From Acinetobacter sp. A47 (GTDB lineage Bacteria; Pseudomonadota; Gammaproteobacteria; Pseudomonadales; Moraxellaceae): DNA of 64,000 bases. The stretch covers positions 1 to 64,000 of the forward strand of contig NZ_JSUS01000049.1 in the NCBI RefSeq assembly GCF_000805455.1, given 5' to 3'. Under the pieces are notes generated by a model. The model made no database searches, was not told the DNA's origin, and was given only the letters and a program-made list of their open reading frames with translations. Positions within the stretch are counted from its first letter, which is position 1. The number at the start of each line of letters is the position of its first letter. Positions 8,786 to 17,602 of the stretch are shown one piece after another. The position numbers and the translations under genes were made by a program.

Positions 8786-9186
8786 TGGGTTATCTGGAGT
8801 GGCAAAAATAAATACACAAAAATACGGTCAATAAATAAGTTGTAGAAATTTATCAAGTTTGGCCGGTGATTTAAACAATAGCGCAATGCAACCGGTAAGC
8901 TCTAACATCCATGAAAAGTTACAACTCATTTAATTAAACTTGGGCAGCTATTTATGCATTTCATGCCTCTTTACATTGTTATGTTATGTTTTGTTTATTT
9001 TATTCTTGTTTTCTGGGGGGCTTGCAGCTTAAAAACGGTATTTAAACGGTCTGGTGTTTCGATGAAAACTTAAATGAATTTTGATGTGACCTTAATAATA
9101 TGCGATACATAGAAACAGCCCTATAAAACTGCCAAGAAATGCCTGTTCATGATAAGGACATTTCTTGTGCCGTATAGAAGACTGCT
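8786..9186. other. Gene-free stretch of about 400 bases
   Basis: No coding sequence, repeat or recognisable RNA was seen between two minus-strand genes. It would contain the promoter of the gene at 8480 and the end of the lipoprotein transcript. Confidence 0.35.
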
Positions 9187-9984
9187 TTAATCTATTAATT
9201 TATTTTTTAGGGTGTTTTTTTCCCTGTCAAATGCTGGAATCATCTTGATATCGGGTGGTAAAAAACCAAGCATGCATTCATCAGCCAATTCATCCGGAAT
9301 TTGTTCCCATTCTTCAAAGGGGGTTGATGAAACTTTCTGGAAAAGACTGTTTGCAAACTCCCTGTTAATAGCCTGATCTGTGCGCATTTTACTTTTTGCT
9401 TGCCCAAGCGTTAAGCCATTTTGAAATTTTTCAATAATCCCTTCGCTATCTGAGCGCAGGGCATTGCAATAGCCTTCCCATTCGTATTCGAGTTTGCTTT
9501 GCGACTTGCTAATAAACTCGGCCAGTTCTTTTCCGGCAGCGTCGAATAGATAGAGATTATCTCCATCAAGTTTATAGCTTCTCGTTGTTTCAATCATTTT
9601 TTGAAACTGAGGTGTAATGCTATATGAAGAAAGTTCTTTACCTTTATGAAATTCGATCAGTTTAAACTTTATTTTTCGACCATTTTTGACCATGAAGGCA
9701 GAGTAATAGTAGGGATGTGCATAACCGGAAATGCTATCTGTTTCCAGATTTATCTTTAAGGTTGGGGCAGGTGCCGGGTCACCGTTAATGACCGTATTTC
9801 CTATTTTTTTCAATACGAACTGATGGTTGCATGATGAGTAAGCCTGGTCAGGGCAGAGTTCAAAATTCTCTTCTTCATTGAGTTCGGCAGCCGAGAGAGG
9901 ATGGTATCCTTGCGGGGTGATCTCCTTGGTCGAGCAACCGTATAAAATAGTAAGGCAGAATAAGGGCAGTAGAAGCTTAATCAT
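9187..9984 (-). CDS. Lipoprotein with a META/HslJ-like domain, 265 aa
   Basis: The N-terminus is a lipoprotein signal with lipobox LYGC (Cys at about residue 16), so the protein should be anchored in an outer or inner membrane leaflet facing the periplasm. Residues about 55-160 read like a META/HslJ domain: FVLKKIGNTVINGD, then SISGYAHPYYYSAF in place of the usual glycine-cysteine-asparagine turn, then YKLDGDNLYLFDAAGKELAEF. The typical threonine-methionine-alanine-cysteine strand is absent, so the domain is divergent. The C-terminal 90 residues are helical and unassigned. The upstream same-strand neighbour is the PAAR protein at 10321, 336 bases away. A T6SS-related role is possible but unsupported. 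Confidence 0.6.
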   Translation of the reverse strand: MIKLLLPLFCLTILYGCSTKEITPQGYHPLSAAELNEEENFELCPDQAYSSCNHQFVLKKIGNTVINGDPAPAPTLKINLETDSISGYAHPYYYSAFMVKNGRKIKFKLIEFHKGKELSSYSITPQFQKMIETTRSYKLDGDNLYLFDAAGKELAEFISKSQSKLEYEWEGYCNALRSDSEGIIEKFQNGLTLGQAKSKMRTDQAINREFANSLFQKVSSTPFEEWEQIPDELADECMLGFLPPDIKMIPAFDREKNTLKNKLID

Positions 9985-10320
9985 TTAAAAACAGCGGTGC
10001 AAAATTTAAGAGCGGGAATCATAGGTCCCATCTCAAAATTACAAATGAGAATTGTTTTCATGTTTTGTAAGTGGAAGGGTAATTCAATGTAAATTTTTAT
10101 CTTTTTTAGTAATATTTAGGCTGTTATTTCTCTTAGACTGCATGGAAATCCGATGTCCGTGATGCGGTCTTATCCAGATGAAATGTCATTAAATCATTAG
10201 GTTCACTTTGGTAAAGAACAGATTTTTAGCTGATGATGAAGCCTTATGGCTTGGATTAGAGCCCGGATTGACTTCGCTGAAGCATTAAAAAATATAAAAA
10301 AGGTTGGGTAGAAGCGGGCG
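9985..10320. other. Spacer between PAAR gene and lipoprotein gene
   Basis: About 336 bases without a credible gene. Part of it (10203-10320) reads open on the minus strand behind the PAAR stop but without coding character. It should contain the promoter of the lipoprotein gene. Confidence 0.35.
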
Positions 10321-10590
10321 CTAGACAGGTGTTTTAGCCTGACTTGTTTCAGCTTGAAGTAACTTGCAGCCGCAAGAAAGTAGATCATCAATACGGGCAA
10401 CTGACCGGCCACCAAATTGGGTTTTTGGATCGCCTGTAATAATGGTGGCAACACGATCGTGTTTTAGGCAGGTCGCTTCATCACCAATACAGGCGATAGC
10501 TTTGCCGTTAATTAAAAAATTGTGATTACCGGTGAGGACTTTTCCTCCTCCTGTTGTGGGGCAGCCAACCACAATATACTGTTTTGCCAT
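10321..10590 (-). CDS. Orphan PAAR-domain protein, 89 aa
   Basis: The sequence starts YIVVGCPTTGGGKVLTG, continues with FLINGKAIACIGDEATC and TIITGDPKTQFGGRSVARIDD, and ends in SCGCKLL. This is the repeated small beta-hairpin layout of PAAR proteins, which sharpen the VgrG spike of type VI secretion systems and often carry or recruit effectors. The length equals one bare PAAR domain with no toxin extension. No vgrG, effector or T6SS structural gene is in the window, so it would work with a system encoded elsewhere. The C-terminal tail (QAETSQAKTPV) is polar and may be flexible. Confidence 0.75.
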   Translation of the reverse strand: MAKQYIVVGCPTTGGGKVLTGNHNFLINGKAIACIGDEATCLKHDRVATIITGDPKTQFGGRSVARIDDLLSCGCKLLQAETSQAKTPV

Positions 10591-11397
10591 AAAGGTTTTA
10601 CGCGTTGTGCAGTGATAAGCCGGCTAAATCCAAAGATTGCCTGGCCTAAATGGGAAATAAAAAATGACTACCCAGACCGATCAAGATAGCCACCCACCAT
10701 AAAGTGAAAATATGTGATTAACGGAGTTGTATATTAATCACGTGATGAATACTGCAATTCCATGCTGATTTACATTGTTACTCTTTCGTCTGCTTTCTAT
10801 TGATCTTTTGTATACATACAAGTCTGTATTGTTGGCTTGATCCGCACTTTTAAACAATCAATTTGAATGTTAAATGTACAGTATATAAGGGGAGCTGATG
10901 TAATGAATGGTGCATCAGATAACTTTTTATTTATTGTGTTTGAAAATAGGAGTTTATTTTTATTTAAAATAAAAAAATTATAATAAGAATTATATTGATA
11001 TTAAAAAACGAAATTTTGACTAAAATGGTTGGTTTAAAGTTAAATGTTTGGATTTAAATAAAATAATTATTAATGTGTATGTTTTGTTCATTGCATAAGC
11101 TGTCTGGTAAGCTACAGTAAAAATATTGGTTTTAATAATATTAAATAATAAAGTAATTTATTTAATTATTCTGCATGAAAATAATAGCGGACTCTTGTTT
11201 ATTATTCAAATTAAAAAATAGAATTTCAAAGCAGGGTTTTACACTGTTGTTATAATGTTTTTTAAATACATCTTTTGAGGGTGGTTTGTTTTTTTTGGTT
11301 GGTTTTTATATGATGAATTTTACATACTATTCTGTATGTTTAATAAAGCTCAGAAAAATATTTTAAAAGATATTTTTTCAAGATGGTGCGCTAAATA
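10591..11397. other. Gene-free AT-rich spacer of about 800 bases
   Basis: No gene is seen on either strand. The final 400 bases are extremely AT-rich with long A and T tracts up to the start of the aminotransferase. This long leader probably contains the operon promoter and may bind H-NS-like proteins (inference from base composition). Confidence 0.4.
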
Positions 11398-12633
11398 ATG
11401 AATAATCAATTTGAAAATCTCCTGACTAAATATAAAGGGGAAGGCCCTTATCTTTATATTGATAACCAAGTTATGATTGATGCGGCTTCCGGAACATTTA
11501 ATCTGCCCTTAGGTTATACCCACCCAAGATTAAATGAAAAACTTAAACAGCAAATCGACCGTTGTGCACATTTGAGTTCTAGCTATACCCATCAAATGTC
11601 ACAGGAAATATTAAAAAAGTTATTGCCTTATCTGCCCGCCGAAATTAACCGGATGTGGTTGCGTGATGTATCTGGCTCTGGTGCCGTGGAATGTGCAATT
11701 CGTATGGCCCAGAAAGCCACCGGGCGTTCGGGGGTGATCACGCTCTACATGGCACATCATGGACAGTCACTGGCTACGGCACAGATTTCAGGTAATGCAT
11801 TTAGAATCCGGGATTTTAAAGTCGTTATACCCGGCTCATTAAAAATCCCTGTGCCTTCGAATATAGAAAACCAGAGTGATGATTATGATATGGATAAATA
11901 TATTGATCTAGATCAATTACTCGAGTTCGGTTCAAATAATAATATTGCATGTCTGATTATTGAACCTGTTTTAGGGAATGGTGGAAATATTGTTATTCCA
12001 CAAGAGTTTTACCGTTATATCCGGGACTTTTGTGACCGGCATAATATTGTGCTTGTTGCAGATGAAGTTCAAACCGGTTTTGGGCGTACCGGTACATTAT
12101 TCGCTTCAAATGGTTATGCCAAGTCTTTGAATCCAGATATTATCGTTTTTGCAAAAGGTGCCGGGGGGATTGGTATACCTATTGGTGGGGTACTGATGAA
12201 AGAGAAAATGGATGTATTGGAGGCTTTTGAACATTCAAGTACATCCGGTGCCAACCCGCTTTCTTTGACGGCTTTAAATGAAACGATTTCAATTATTGAA
12301 GACGAAAAAATTTTAGATAATGTCCAGACGAATGAAAAATATTTAAGAGAGGGTTTATTCAGCCTGCAAGATAAATATCCAGAAATCAGTAATGTTCGTG
12401 GTTTGGGTTATATGTTTGGATTTGATACACCATCTCCTGCTTTTGCAGCCCAATGCATCGAAATGGCAGCAAGTTTCGGTCTGATTATTCGTGGGGCTCG
12501 TTATGGGAAAAGCGCCACATTGAAAGTACGGCCACCATTGATTTGTCATCGCGCTCATATAGATGAGATTGTGAGCAAACTCGATAAAACCTTTGAAGCA
12601 TTAACACGTACACAGACTCAGGCGATTGCATAA
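11398..12633 (+). CDS. Class-III PLP-dependent aminotransferase
   Basis: A 411-residue fold-type I enzyme that moves an amino group onto an aldehyde or ketone. SGSGAVE (92-98) is the phosphate-binding turn (commonly SGSEANE). IIEPVLGNGG precedes the cofactor pair D222-E223 in ADEVQTGFGRTG, and FAKGAGGIGIPIGG supplies the PLP lysine K253. TSGANPLS matches the family's phosphate-contact loop and RPPL the C-terminal arginine region. It is the first gene of an operon; its stop overlaps the next ATG by one base. The partners (dehydrogenase, HAD phosphatase) suggest it aminates a carbonyl made from a sugar- or polyol-like alcohol. The substrate is not evident. Confidence 0.85.
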   Translation: MNNQFENLLTKYKGEGPYLYIDNQVMIDAASGTFNLPLGYTHPRLNEKLKQQIDRCAHLSSSYTHQMSQEILKKLLPYLPAEINRMWLRDVSGSGAVECAIRMAQKATGRSGVITLYMAHHGQSLATAQISGNAFRIRDFKVVIPGSLKIPVPSNIENQSDDYDMDKYIDLDQLLEFGSNNNIACLIIEPVLGNGGNIVIPQEFYRYIRDFCDRHNIVLVADEVQTGFGRTGTLFASNGYAKSLNPDIIVFAKGAGGIGIPIGGVLMKEKMDVLEAFEHSSTSGANPLSLTALNETISIIEDEKILDNVQTNEKYLREGLFSLQDKYPEISNVRGLGYMFGFDTPSPAFAAQCIEMAASFGLIIRGARYGKSATLKVRPPLICHRAHIDEIVSKLDKTFEALTRTQTQAIA

Positions 12634-13694
12634 TGAAAGCATTAAAATATTTTGATCAATGGCACGTAGATTTGGTAGACACGCATGAGCTGGACTGTAT
12701 CGAGGCTGATGATGTAATCGTAAATATTCAGGTATGTGGTATTTGTGGTACAGATGTCGGGATTATCAGTGGGGATTATCCTGTTGCTCATGCCGGTGTA
12801 ACCCTGGGGCATGAAACTGCCGGTATTGTATCCCGGGTGGGTACCGGGGTAACCGCTTTTAAGGTGGGAGACCGTGTTGTGATTAACCCGACCTATTCAT
12901 GTCAGAAATGCCGGATGTGCCAGATCGGCAATTTCAATCACTGTGAAGATAAAGACGGGACCGAAGCTGGCGTTTCTTACGATGGCGCGTTTGCCGAGCA
13001 ATATCGTGCTAAAGAAAATTTCTTGATCAAGCTGGACGATCATGTATCTTTTGCTGCCGCATCATTAACAGAACCTTTAAGCTGTGCAATTACGGGGGGC
13101 GACAAGCTTGCGATTCGCCACACCAATATTCGCGCTGCCGTAATTGGTGCGGGGCCTATGGGGATGCTTTACCTCTGGGTGCTGCATAGAAGAGGTGTTA
13201 ATGCCTTTATGGTTGAAAAAAATGAATACCGTTTTGATTTTGCACGTGACAATCTGCCACCATCGACCTCAATTTATCATGACTTTGATGAGGCTATGCA
13301 TGCAGAATATGCAGAGCCAGCGCCTCAAATTGATCTGGTTGTAGATACCACCGGATATCTGACCGAAACGGTAATGGCTTGTCTTGCGCCTGGTGGCAAG
13401 CTATTAAATATTGCCCTAAAAGATAAAAAAGCGACTGTTGATGTGCTAAAGATCGCCGATAAAAGCTTATCGATTCAGGGCTCTATTGATTCGCTAAATA
13501 ATAGTTTTGAACGTGCCTATGCCATGATTCGGGATGGCGAGATTCCGGTAGAGCAGTTGATCAGCCATGAATTTTCCATTTCTGAATATGAAAAGGCTTT
13601 TCAGCTGGTCGGGTGTCATATTGCTGAAGAAAAGTTAACGCCACCGCAAAATGCAAATTGCAAAGTCTTAATGCGTATGACAGAACAGGGGTAA
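12633..13694 (+). CDS. Zinc-dependent medium-chain alcohol/polyol dehydrogenase
   Basis: The protein belongs to the sorbitol / threonine dehydrogenase branch of MDR enzymes. Catalytic zinc residues are seen in CGICGTD (C38) and GHE (H60-E61). Four structural-zinc cysteines lie at about 90, 93, 96 and 104 (CQKCRMCQIGNFNHC). The nucleotide-binding glycines are in VIGAGPMGML. It would oxidise a secondary alcohol to a ketone, or the reverse, with NAD(P). Start overlaps the aminotransferase stop (TAATG), showing translational coupling, and the HAD gene starts six bases after its stop. Its place between an aminotransferase and a phosphatase suggests it makes the carbonyl that is aminated. Confidence 0.85.
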   Translation: MKALKYFDQWHVDLVDTHELDCIEADDVIVNIQVCGICGTDVGIISGDYPVAHAGVTLGHETAGIVSRVGTGVTAFKVGDRVVINPTYSCQKCRMCQIGNFNHCEDKDGTEAGVSYDGAFAEQYRAKENFLIKLDDHVSFAAASLTEPLSCAITGGDKLAIRHTNIRAAVIGAGPMGMLYLWVLHRRGVNAFMVEKNEYRFDFARDNLPPSTSIYHDFDEAMHAEYAEPAPQIDLVVDTTGYLTETVMACLAPGGKLLNIALKDKKATVDVLKIADKSLSIQGSIDSLNNSFERAYAMIRDGEIPVEQLISHEFSISEYEKAFQLVGCHIAEEKLTPPQNANCKVLMRMTEQG

Positions 13695-13700
13695 TCGCGG

Positions 13701-14342
13701 ATGACACAATTTGCAGTCATATTTGATATTGATGGGGTCGTGGTAGATAGCGAGCAACTACATTTTGATGCGCTTTTACAGGTCATTCCTGACAAGGCTC
13801 AGGGCTTTCATGCAGAACAGTTGATCGGTCTAAGCCTGGAGGCAACACTGGATGCTTTAGCCGTTCCCAAGCATGAGCAGCCAGACACAAAGAACCGGCT
13901 GACAGACAGCTATAATCATATGCTGGATGTTCGTTATTTAAGGCCGGGTATTCAAGACTTTGTTCGGTTTCTGGAGCAAAATCAGGTACCGTATGGTTTT
14001 GTTTCTACAGCTCCGCGTGAAGTGTGTGTGTCAAATTTAGGCCTGCTGGACATGCAGCGCGAGTTGCTGCTGATTTCTGGTACGGACATTGAACGTACCA
14101 AGCCATATCCTGATCCTTATCTTGAGATGTTAACTATTTTAAACGCAGATCCTGAACGGACAATCGTGGTTGAGGATACTGATCTGGGAATTTCGGCGGC
14201 CTATCAGGCCGGGATTAAATATATTTATGGATGGCCGCATGCGTTATCTACAACCCAGCAGTATGGACAAGCCATCAAGGTGATCGAATCTCTGGATGAA
14301 ATCAAAGTGCTGCATCAGGATGGTTTAGCTGCTATCAATTAA
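13701..14342 (+). CDS. HAD-family phosphatase (beta-phosphoglucomutase-like), 213 aa
   Basis: All four HAD motifs are visible: DIDGVVVDSE with the nucleophile Asp at residue 9 and acid Asp two later, STAPRE (motif II Ser/Thr near 98), RTKPYPDPYLEML (motif III Lys), and VVEDTDLGISAAYQAG (motif IV acids). The helical cap inserted after motif I (about 17-80) is of the beta-phosphoglucomutase type, so the substrate is likely a small phosphorylated sugar or polyol. It is last gene of the operon with the aminotransferase and dehydrogenase and is followed by a terminator. Dephosphorylation of an aminated product is a reasonable but unproven role. Confidence 0.85.
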   Translation: MTQFAVIFDIDGVVVDSEQLHFDALLQVIPDKAQGFHAEQLIGLSLEATLDALAVPKHEQPDTKNRLTDSYNHMLDVRYLRPGIQDFVRFLEQNQVPYGFVSTAPREVCVSNLGLLDMQRELLLISGTDIERTKPYPDPYLEMLTILNADPERTIVVEDTDLGISAAYQAGIKYIYGWPHALSTTQQYGQAIKVIESLDEIKVLHQDGLAAIN

Positions 14343-14378
14343 AACCGAACAGGTTTTTATCGCCCGTTTGGTGGTATA

Positions 14379-14408
14379 AAAAATACCCGGCTATGGTCGG
14401 GTATTTTT
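14379..14408 (+). terminator. Terminator of the aminotransferase operon
   Basis: AAAATACCCG / CGGGTATTTTT hairpin with a T-run, 37 bases after the HAD stop codon. Confidence 0.85.
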
Positions 14409-14749
14409 AGTTAATCATGAGCTGCAATAATTTATTTTTATTGATTAGATGATCAAGGTGGAAATTTTAATTTCTAGCCAGATTCTGTTACTTAAACACT
14501 TAAATCAAGATACTTAATTTTATCAATAATAACAAATCTCCAGTATATGAAAGCCAGTGAGCTTATATTTTAAGCATTCTTGCTTGTTATATCCGTAAAT
14601 GCAGTTAAATTTTATCTTAAGCCTTTGTTTGATATTGTTTTTACAATTTGAAACCTTTGTTGAACTTAATTGCTTATAAGTTTTCTTTGCGCTTTTTTTT
14701 AATAATAATTTAAGCTTATGGCTGCTTTTATCTGACGTAGTTTCTTCAT
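14409..14749. other. AT-rich spacer before the META lipoprotein gene
   Basis: About 340 bases, AT-rich, no credible gene. It must carry the promoter of the lipoprotein gene at 14750. Confidence 0.35.
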
Positions 14750-15205
14750 ATGAAAATGAAATATTTAATACTTGCATTACTTCCACTTTCTTTAATGGCT
14801 TGCCACAAAGCAAATAATGAAACAAACGAGGCGATTGTCCAGACAAATAATGCTGCTGTTACACTCGCAGAATATAACTGGACGTATCAGGATTCAAAAG
14901 CATCTAAACCGCTGGTTTTAGCATTTAATGGCGACCAGAAACTTTCAATTGAAACGGGTTGTAATAATCAGGGCGGTACCTGGAATGTAGAAGGCAATAC
15001 GCTGGTTATTTCTCCACTGGTATCGACAATGATGGCCTGTGCAGATGACTTGAAGCAACAAGAACAGTTATCAATGGCTATTTTCAGTGAGAAAAAAGTT
15101 CCATTTGAAATAAGTACGACCAATGATCAGGCAATCCTGACGGTAACAGATGAAAAGGGTCAGAAATACATGTTTACAGGAACTAAAGAAACCAATAAGA
15201 ACTAA
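14750..15205 (+). CDS. META/HslJ-domain lipoprotein, 151 aa
   Basis: The lipoprotein signal ends in lipobox LMAC (Cys at residue 18). The rest is one META domain: YNWTYQDSKAS, LSIETGCNNQGGTWNVEGN (about 62-82), LVISPLVSTMMACADDLKQQEQL (about 84-106) and a final ILTVTDEKGQKYMFTG strand. This is the canonical layout of HslJ-type proteins, which in E. coli are linked to heat shock and novobiocin resistance. Here the protein is predicted to be a membrane-anchored periplasmic protein. It is a single gene with its own terminator. A second, more divergent META-like lipoprotein is at 9187. Confidence 0.8.
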   Translation: MKMKYLILALLPLSLMACHKANNETNEAIVQTNNAAVTLAEYNWTYQDSKASKPLVLAFNGDQKLSIETGCNNQGGTWNVEGNTLVISPLVSTMMACADDLKQQEQLSMAIFSEKKVPFEISTTNDQAILTVTDEKGQKYMFTGTKETNKN

Positions 15206-15242
15206 GTTTCTTTATGGTTTCTGCCTGTTTAAAGGCCTACCG

Positions 15243-15274
15243 AAAAAGCCAGTCAGTTTGATTGGCTTTTTTTA
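15243..15274 (+). terminator. Terminator after the META lipoprotein
   Basis: AAAAAGCCAGTCA / TGATTGGCTTTTTTT stem with a long T-run, 38 bases past the stop codon. Confidence 0.85.
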
Positions 15275-15912
15275 TTCGGTCTATGAGTAAAAAAGGCATA
15301 TATAAGGAAGGAATATAAAATAGATAAAATCGAGCTTCTATTTAAAGCAATTTTATAGTGAGCAGAAGTTTAATGATATAAACATGATAATGAATGATTG
15401 AGTAATGATGGCGGGTGAATCTTGCGAGTAGTTAGGGTTGTTTAAAAAGTTTAATAAAATCAATTGCTAAATTTTTTGTGATAAACAGCCTTTTTTTGTT
15501 GTAGGGGCATTACTGTACATTTATTTTAAAATATTTAATTTATACTGGATTTAATATTTGTGCGGTTTTTTGGTTTTTTTATATTAACCTATGAATGGAA
15601 AAATTATAAATTTAATTGTTGATAAAACGTACCCGGTTTTTAAAGTTAACTGTCTGTTAACAGGAAGTCATCATGAAATGGCTATGTATAGAATATGTTG
15701 TAAGAGCAGTGTCAATTACAAAATTTGCTTAAAGTTATATAAGCATGAGTATGGTTTTTTTGATTATTCTAAAAGGGTGAAAATATAGACGGGTAAAGAA
15801 AACTATTTTTGATATCAATGAATCTTAAAATATTTTATCTGTCTGGTTTGAATGTATCTGAACGACCCGATTATTTTCTATTTATTTAATTTTGCTTATA
15901 GGCCTTAAAATT
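15275..15912. other. Gene-poor AT-rich spacer before the CoA ligase
   Basis: An open frame of 65 codons at 15591-15788 exists, but its composition (many Lys, Ile and Cys) and lack of a ribosome site argue against a gene. Otherwise nothing is recognised. The promoter of the ligase should lie near the end. Confidence 0.4.
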
Positions 15913-17505
15913 ATGACTTTCTATAGCACTTATCCTGATGTCGAGATTCCTGAATGTTCGGTTTATGATTATATTTTTTCTTCCCTTAAGGCCGATGAGC
16001 TTGATCTTGTTGCGATAGTCGATGGCCCTCAAAAAATGACTTATGCTGAACTACGGCGAAGCATTGATGCCTTGGCGGGCGCTTTAGATAATAGAGGAGT
16101 CCGGTCTGGTGATGTTGTTGCATTACATGCGCCCAACAGTATCGGTTTCATGGTTGCGTTTCATGCAGTTTTACGTCTTGGCGCAACAGTGACCACCTTG
16201 AATGTATTGTATAGTCCAGCAGAGATTGCTAACCAGATCAATGACGCTCAGGCAAAACTGTATCTCACTACCTCCATGTTATTGCCCAATGCGCTTAAGG
16301 GGTTGGAGGAAGCTGGTCTGAGCCGTGATCACGTCATACTGCTTGATCAGGCTGAAAATTATGTTTCCATCTCCGAGCTTATCCAGCAGTCACGCCGTCC
16401 TCCGGAAGTTGTATTCGATTCTGCCACCCATCTGGCGGTTTTACCTTATTCCTCAGGAACAACCGGCAAGGCCAAAGGCGTCATGCTTAGCCATTTGAAT
16501 CTGGTTGCAAACATTGCGCAAACAGATCCCATGCTACCAAAATATGAAAATAAGGCCGTGCTTGCAGTACTCCCTTTTTTCCATATATATGGCATGAATA
16601 TCATCATGAACCTGACCCTGCAACAGCGCGGGAAGCTGGTGATTTTGTCAAAATTTGACTTAAAGCCCTGTCTGGAACTGATTCAGAATGAACGGTGTGC
16701 AACCTTGTATATCGCTCCTCCGATTGCTGTGGCGCTGACCAAATATCCACTGCTAAAAGACTATGATCTGTCAAGTGTCCGTTTAATTGTTTGTGGAGCA
16801 GCACCAATGGACGAGGGGCTGGGCACTACACTGGTTGAGAGAATTCCAGCCTTGCTGTTACAAGGGTTTGGCATGACTGAGCTTGCTCCGGTATCGCATG
16901 TAACCCCATTGAATCAACCTGAGATACCGGTAGGTTCGGTTGGGTTTGCCATTCCTAATATTTGTTTTAAGGTGATAGACCCTCAAACCGGAAAAGAAAT
17001 AGAAGGGGTCAGTCATGGACGAAGTCAGCCTGGAGAGATGTTAGTCAAAGGCCCGAATGTCATGCTCGGTTATTTAAATAACCAGGAGGCCACAGATGAA
17101 ACCATTACAGCAGACGGATATTTGCATACAGGCGATATTGTCGAGGTTGGGGCTTATGGAGAAGTTTATGTGGTAGACCGTTTGAAGGAACTGATCAAAT
17201 ATAAAGGCTATCAGGTCGCACCGGCCGAGCTTGAAGCCCTGTTATTAACTCATCCTGATATTTATGATGCTGCGGTGGTTGCATATCCCGATGAAGATGC
17301 TGGAGAAGTGCCGCGTGCTTTCATTGTACGTCAACCCGGCTCAGACCTTGACCAGAAGCAGGTTACGGCATTTGTGACAGAAAGGGTGGCGGCACATAAA
17401 CGTGTCCGTATTGTCGAATTTATTGAAGCCATTCCAAAATCCTTACAAGGAAAAATACTGCGTAAGGAATTAAAGGGATTACCACTTCAGGCGAGTACAG
17501 GTTAA
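15913..17505 (+). CDS. AMP-forming acyl-CoA ligase (4-coumarate-CoA-ligase-like)
   Basis: A member of the adenylate-forming (ANL) superfamily that activates a carboxylic acid with ATP and joins it to CoA. Visible motifs are the P-loop SSGTTGKAKGVMLSH, GFGMTE, the acid and arginine in GYLHTGDIVEVG and VVDRLKELIKYKGYQVAPAELE, and the catalytic lysine in SLQGKILRKEL at the C-terminus. Length (530 aa) and the hinge sequence fit 4CL-like ligases acting on aryl or medium-chain acids. ATG 15913 is preferred over TTG 15892. The gene is convergent with the MpaB-like oxygenase, and the aldehyde dehydrogenase lies beyond that. A joint role in making and activating an acid is inference. Confidence 0.85.
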   Translation: MTFYSTYPDVEIPECSVYDYIFSSLKADELDLVAIVDGPQKMTYAELRRSIDALAGALDNRGVRSGDVVALHAPNSIGFMVAFHAVLRLGATVTTLNVLYSPAEIANQINDAQAKLYLTTSMLLPNALKGLEEAGLSRDHVILLDQAENYVSISELIQQSRRPPEVVFDSATHLAVLPYSSGTTGKAKGVMLSHLNLVANIAQTDPMLPKYENKAVLAVLPFFHIYGMNIIMNLTLQQRGKLVILSKFDLKPCLELIQNERCATLYIAPPIAVALTKYPLLKDYDLSSVRLIVCGAAPMDEGLGTTLVERIPALLLQGFGMTELAPVSHVTPLNQPEIPVGSVGFAIPNICFKVIDPQTGKEIEGVSHGRSQPGEMLVKGPNVMLGYLNNQEATDETITADGYLHTGDIVEVGAYGEVYVVDRLKELIKYKGYQVAPAELEALLLTHPDIYDAAVVAYPDEDAGEVPRAFIVRQPGSDLDQKQVTAFVTERVAAHKRVRIVEFIEAIPKSLQGKILRKELKGLPLQASTG

Positions 17506-17569
17506 ACGGTCAAGTTACAATCCGGCAGCCACGGGGTCAAGCCGGTTTTAACTGAACGATTTACTCAAC

Positions 17570-17597
17570 AAAGCCCTCCAGACATGAGGGCTTTTTT
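17570..17597. terminator. Terminator between CoA ligase and MpaB-like gene
   Basis: AAAGCCCTC / GAGGGCTTTTTT stem-loop with a T-run on the plus strand. It lies at the meeting point of two convergent genes and the A-run on the left could serve the minus strand. Confidence 0.85.
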
Positions 17598-17602
17598 ATG
17601 GG

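Noticed and set aside
15591..15788. 65-codon open frame in the spacer before the CoA ligase
   Set aside because: No ribosome site, atypical composition rich in Lys, Ile and Cys, and AT-rich surroundings; likely chance.
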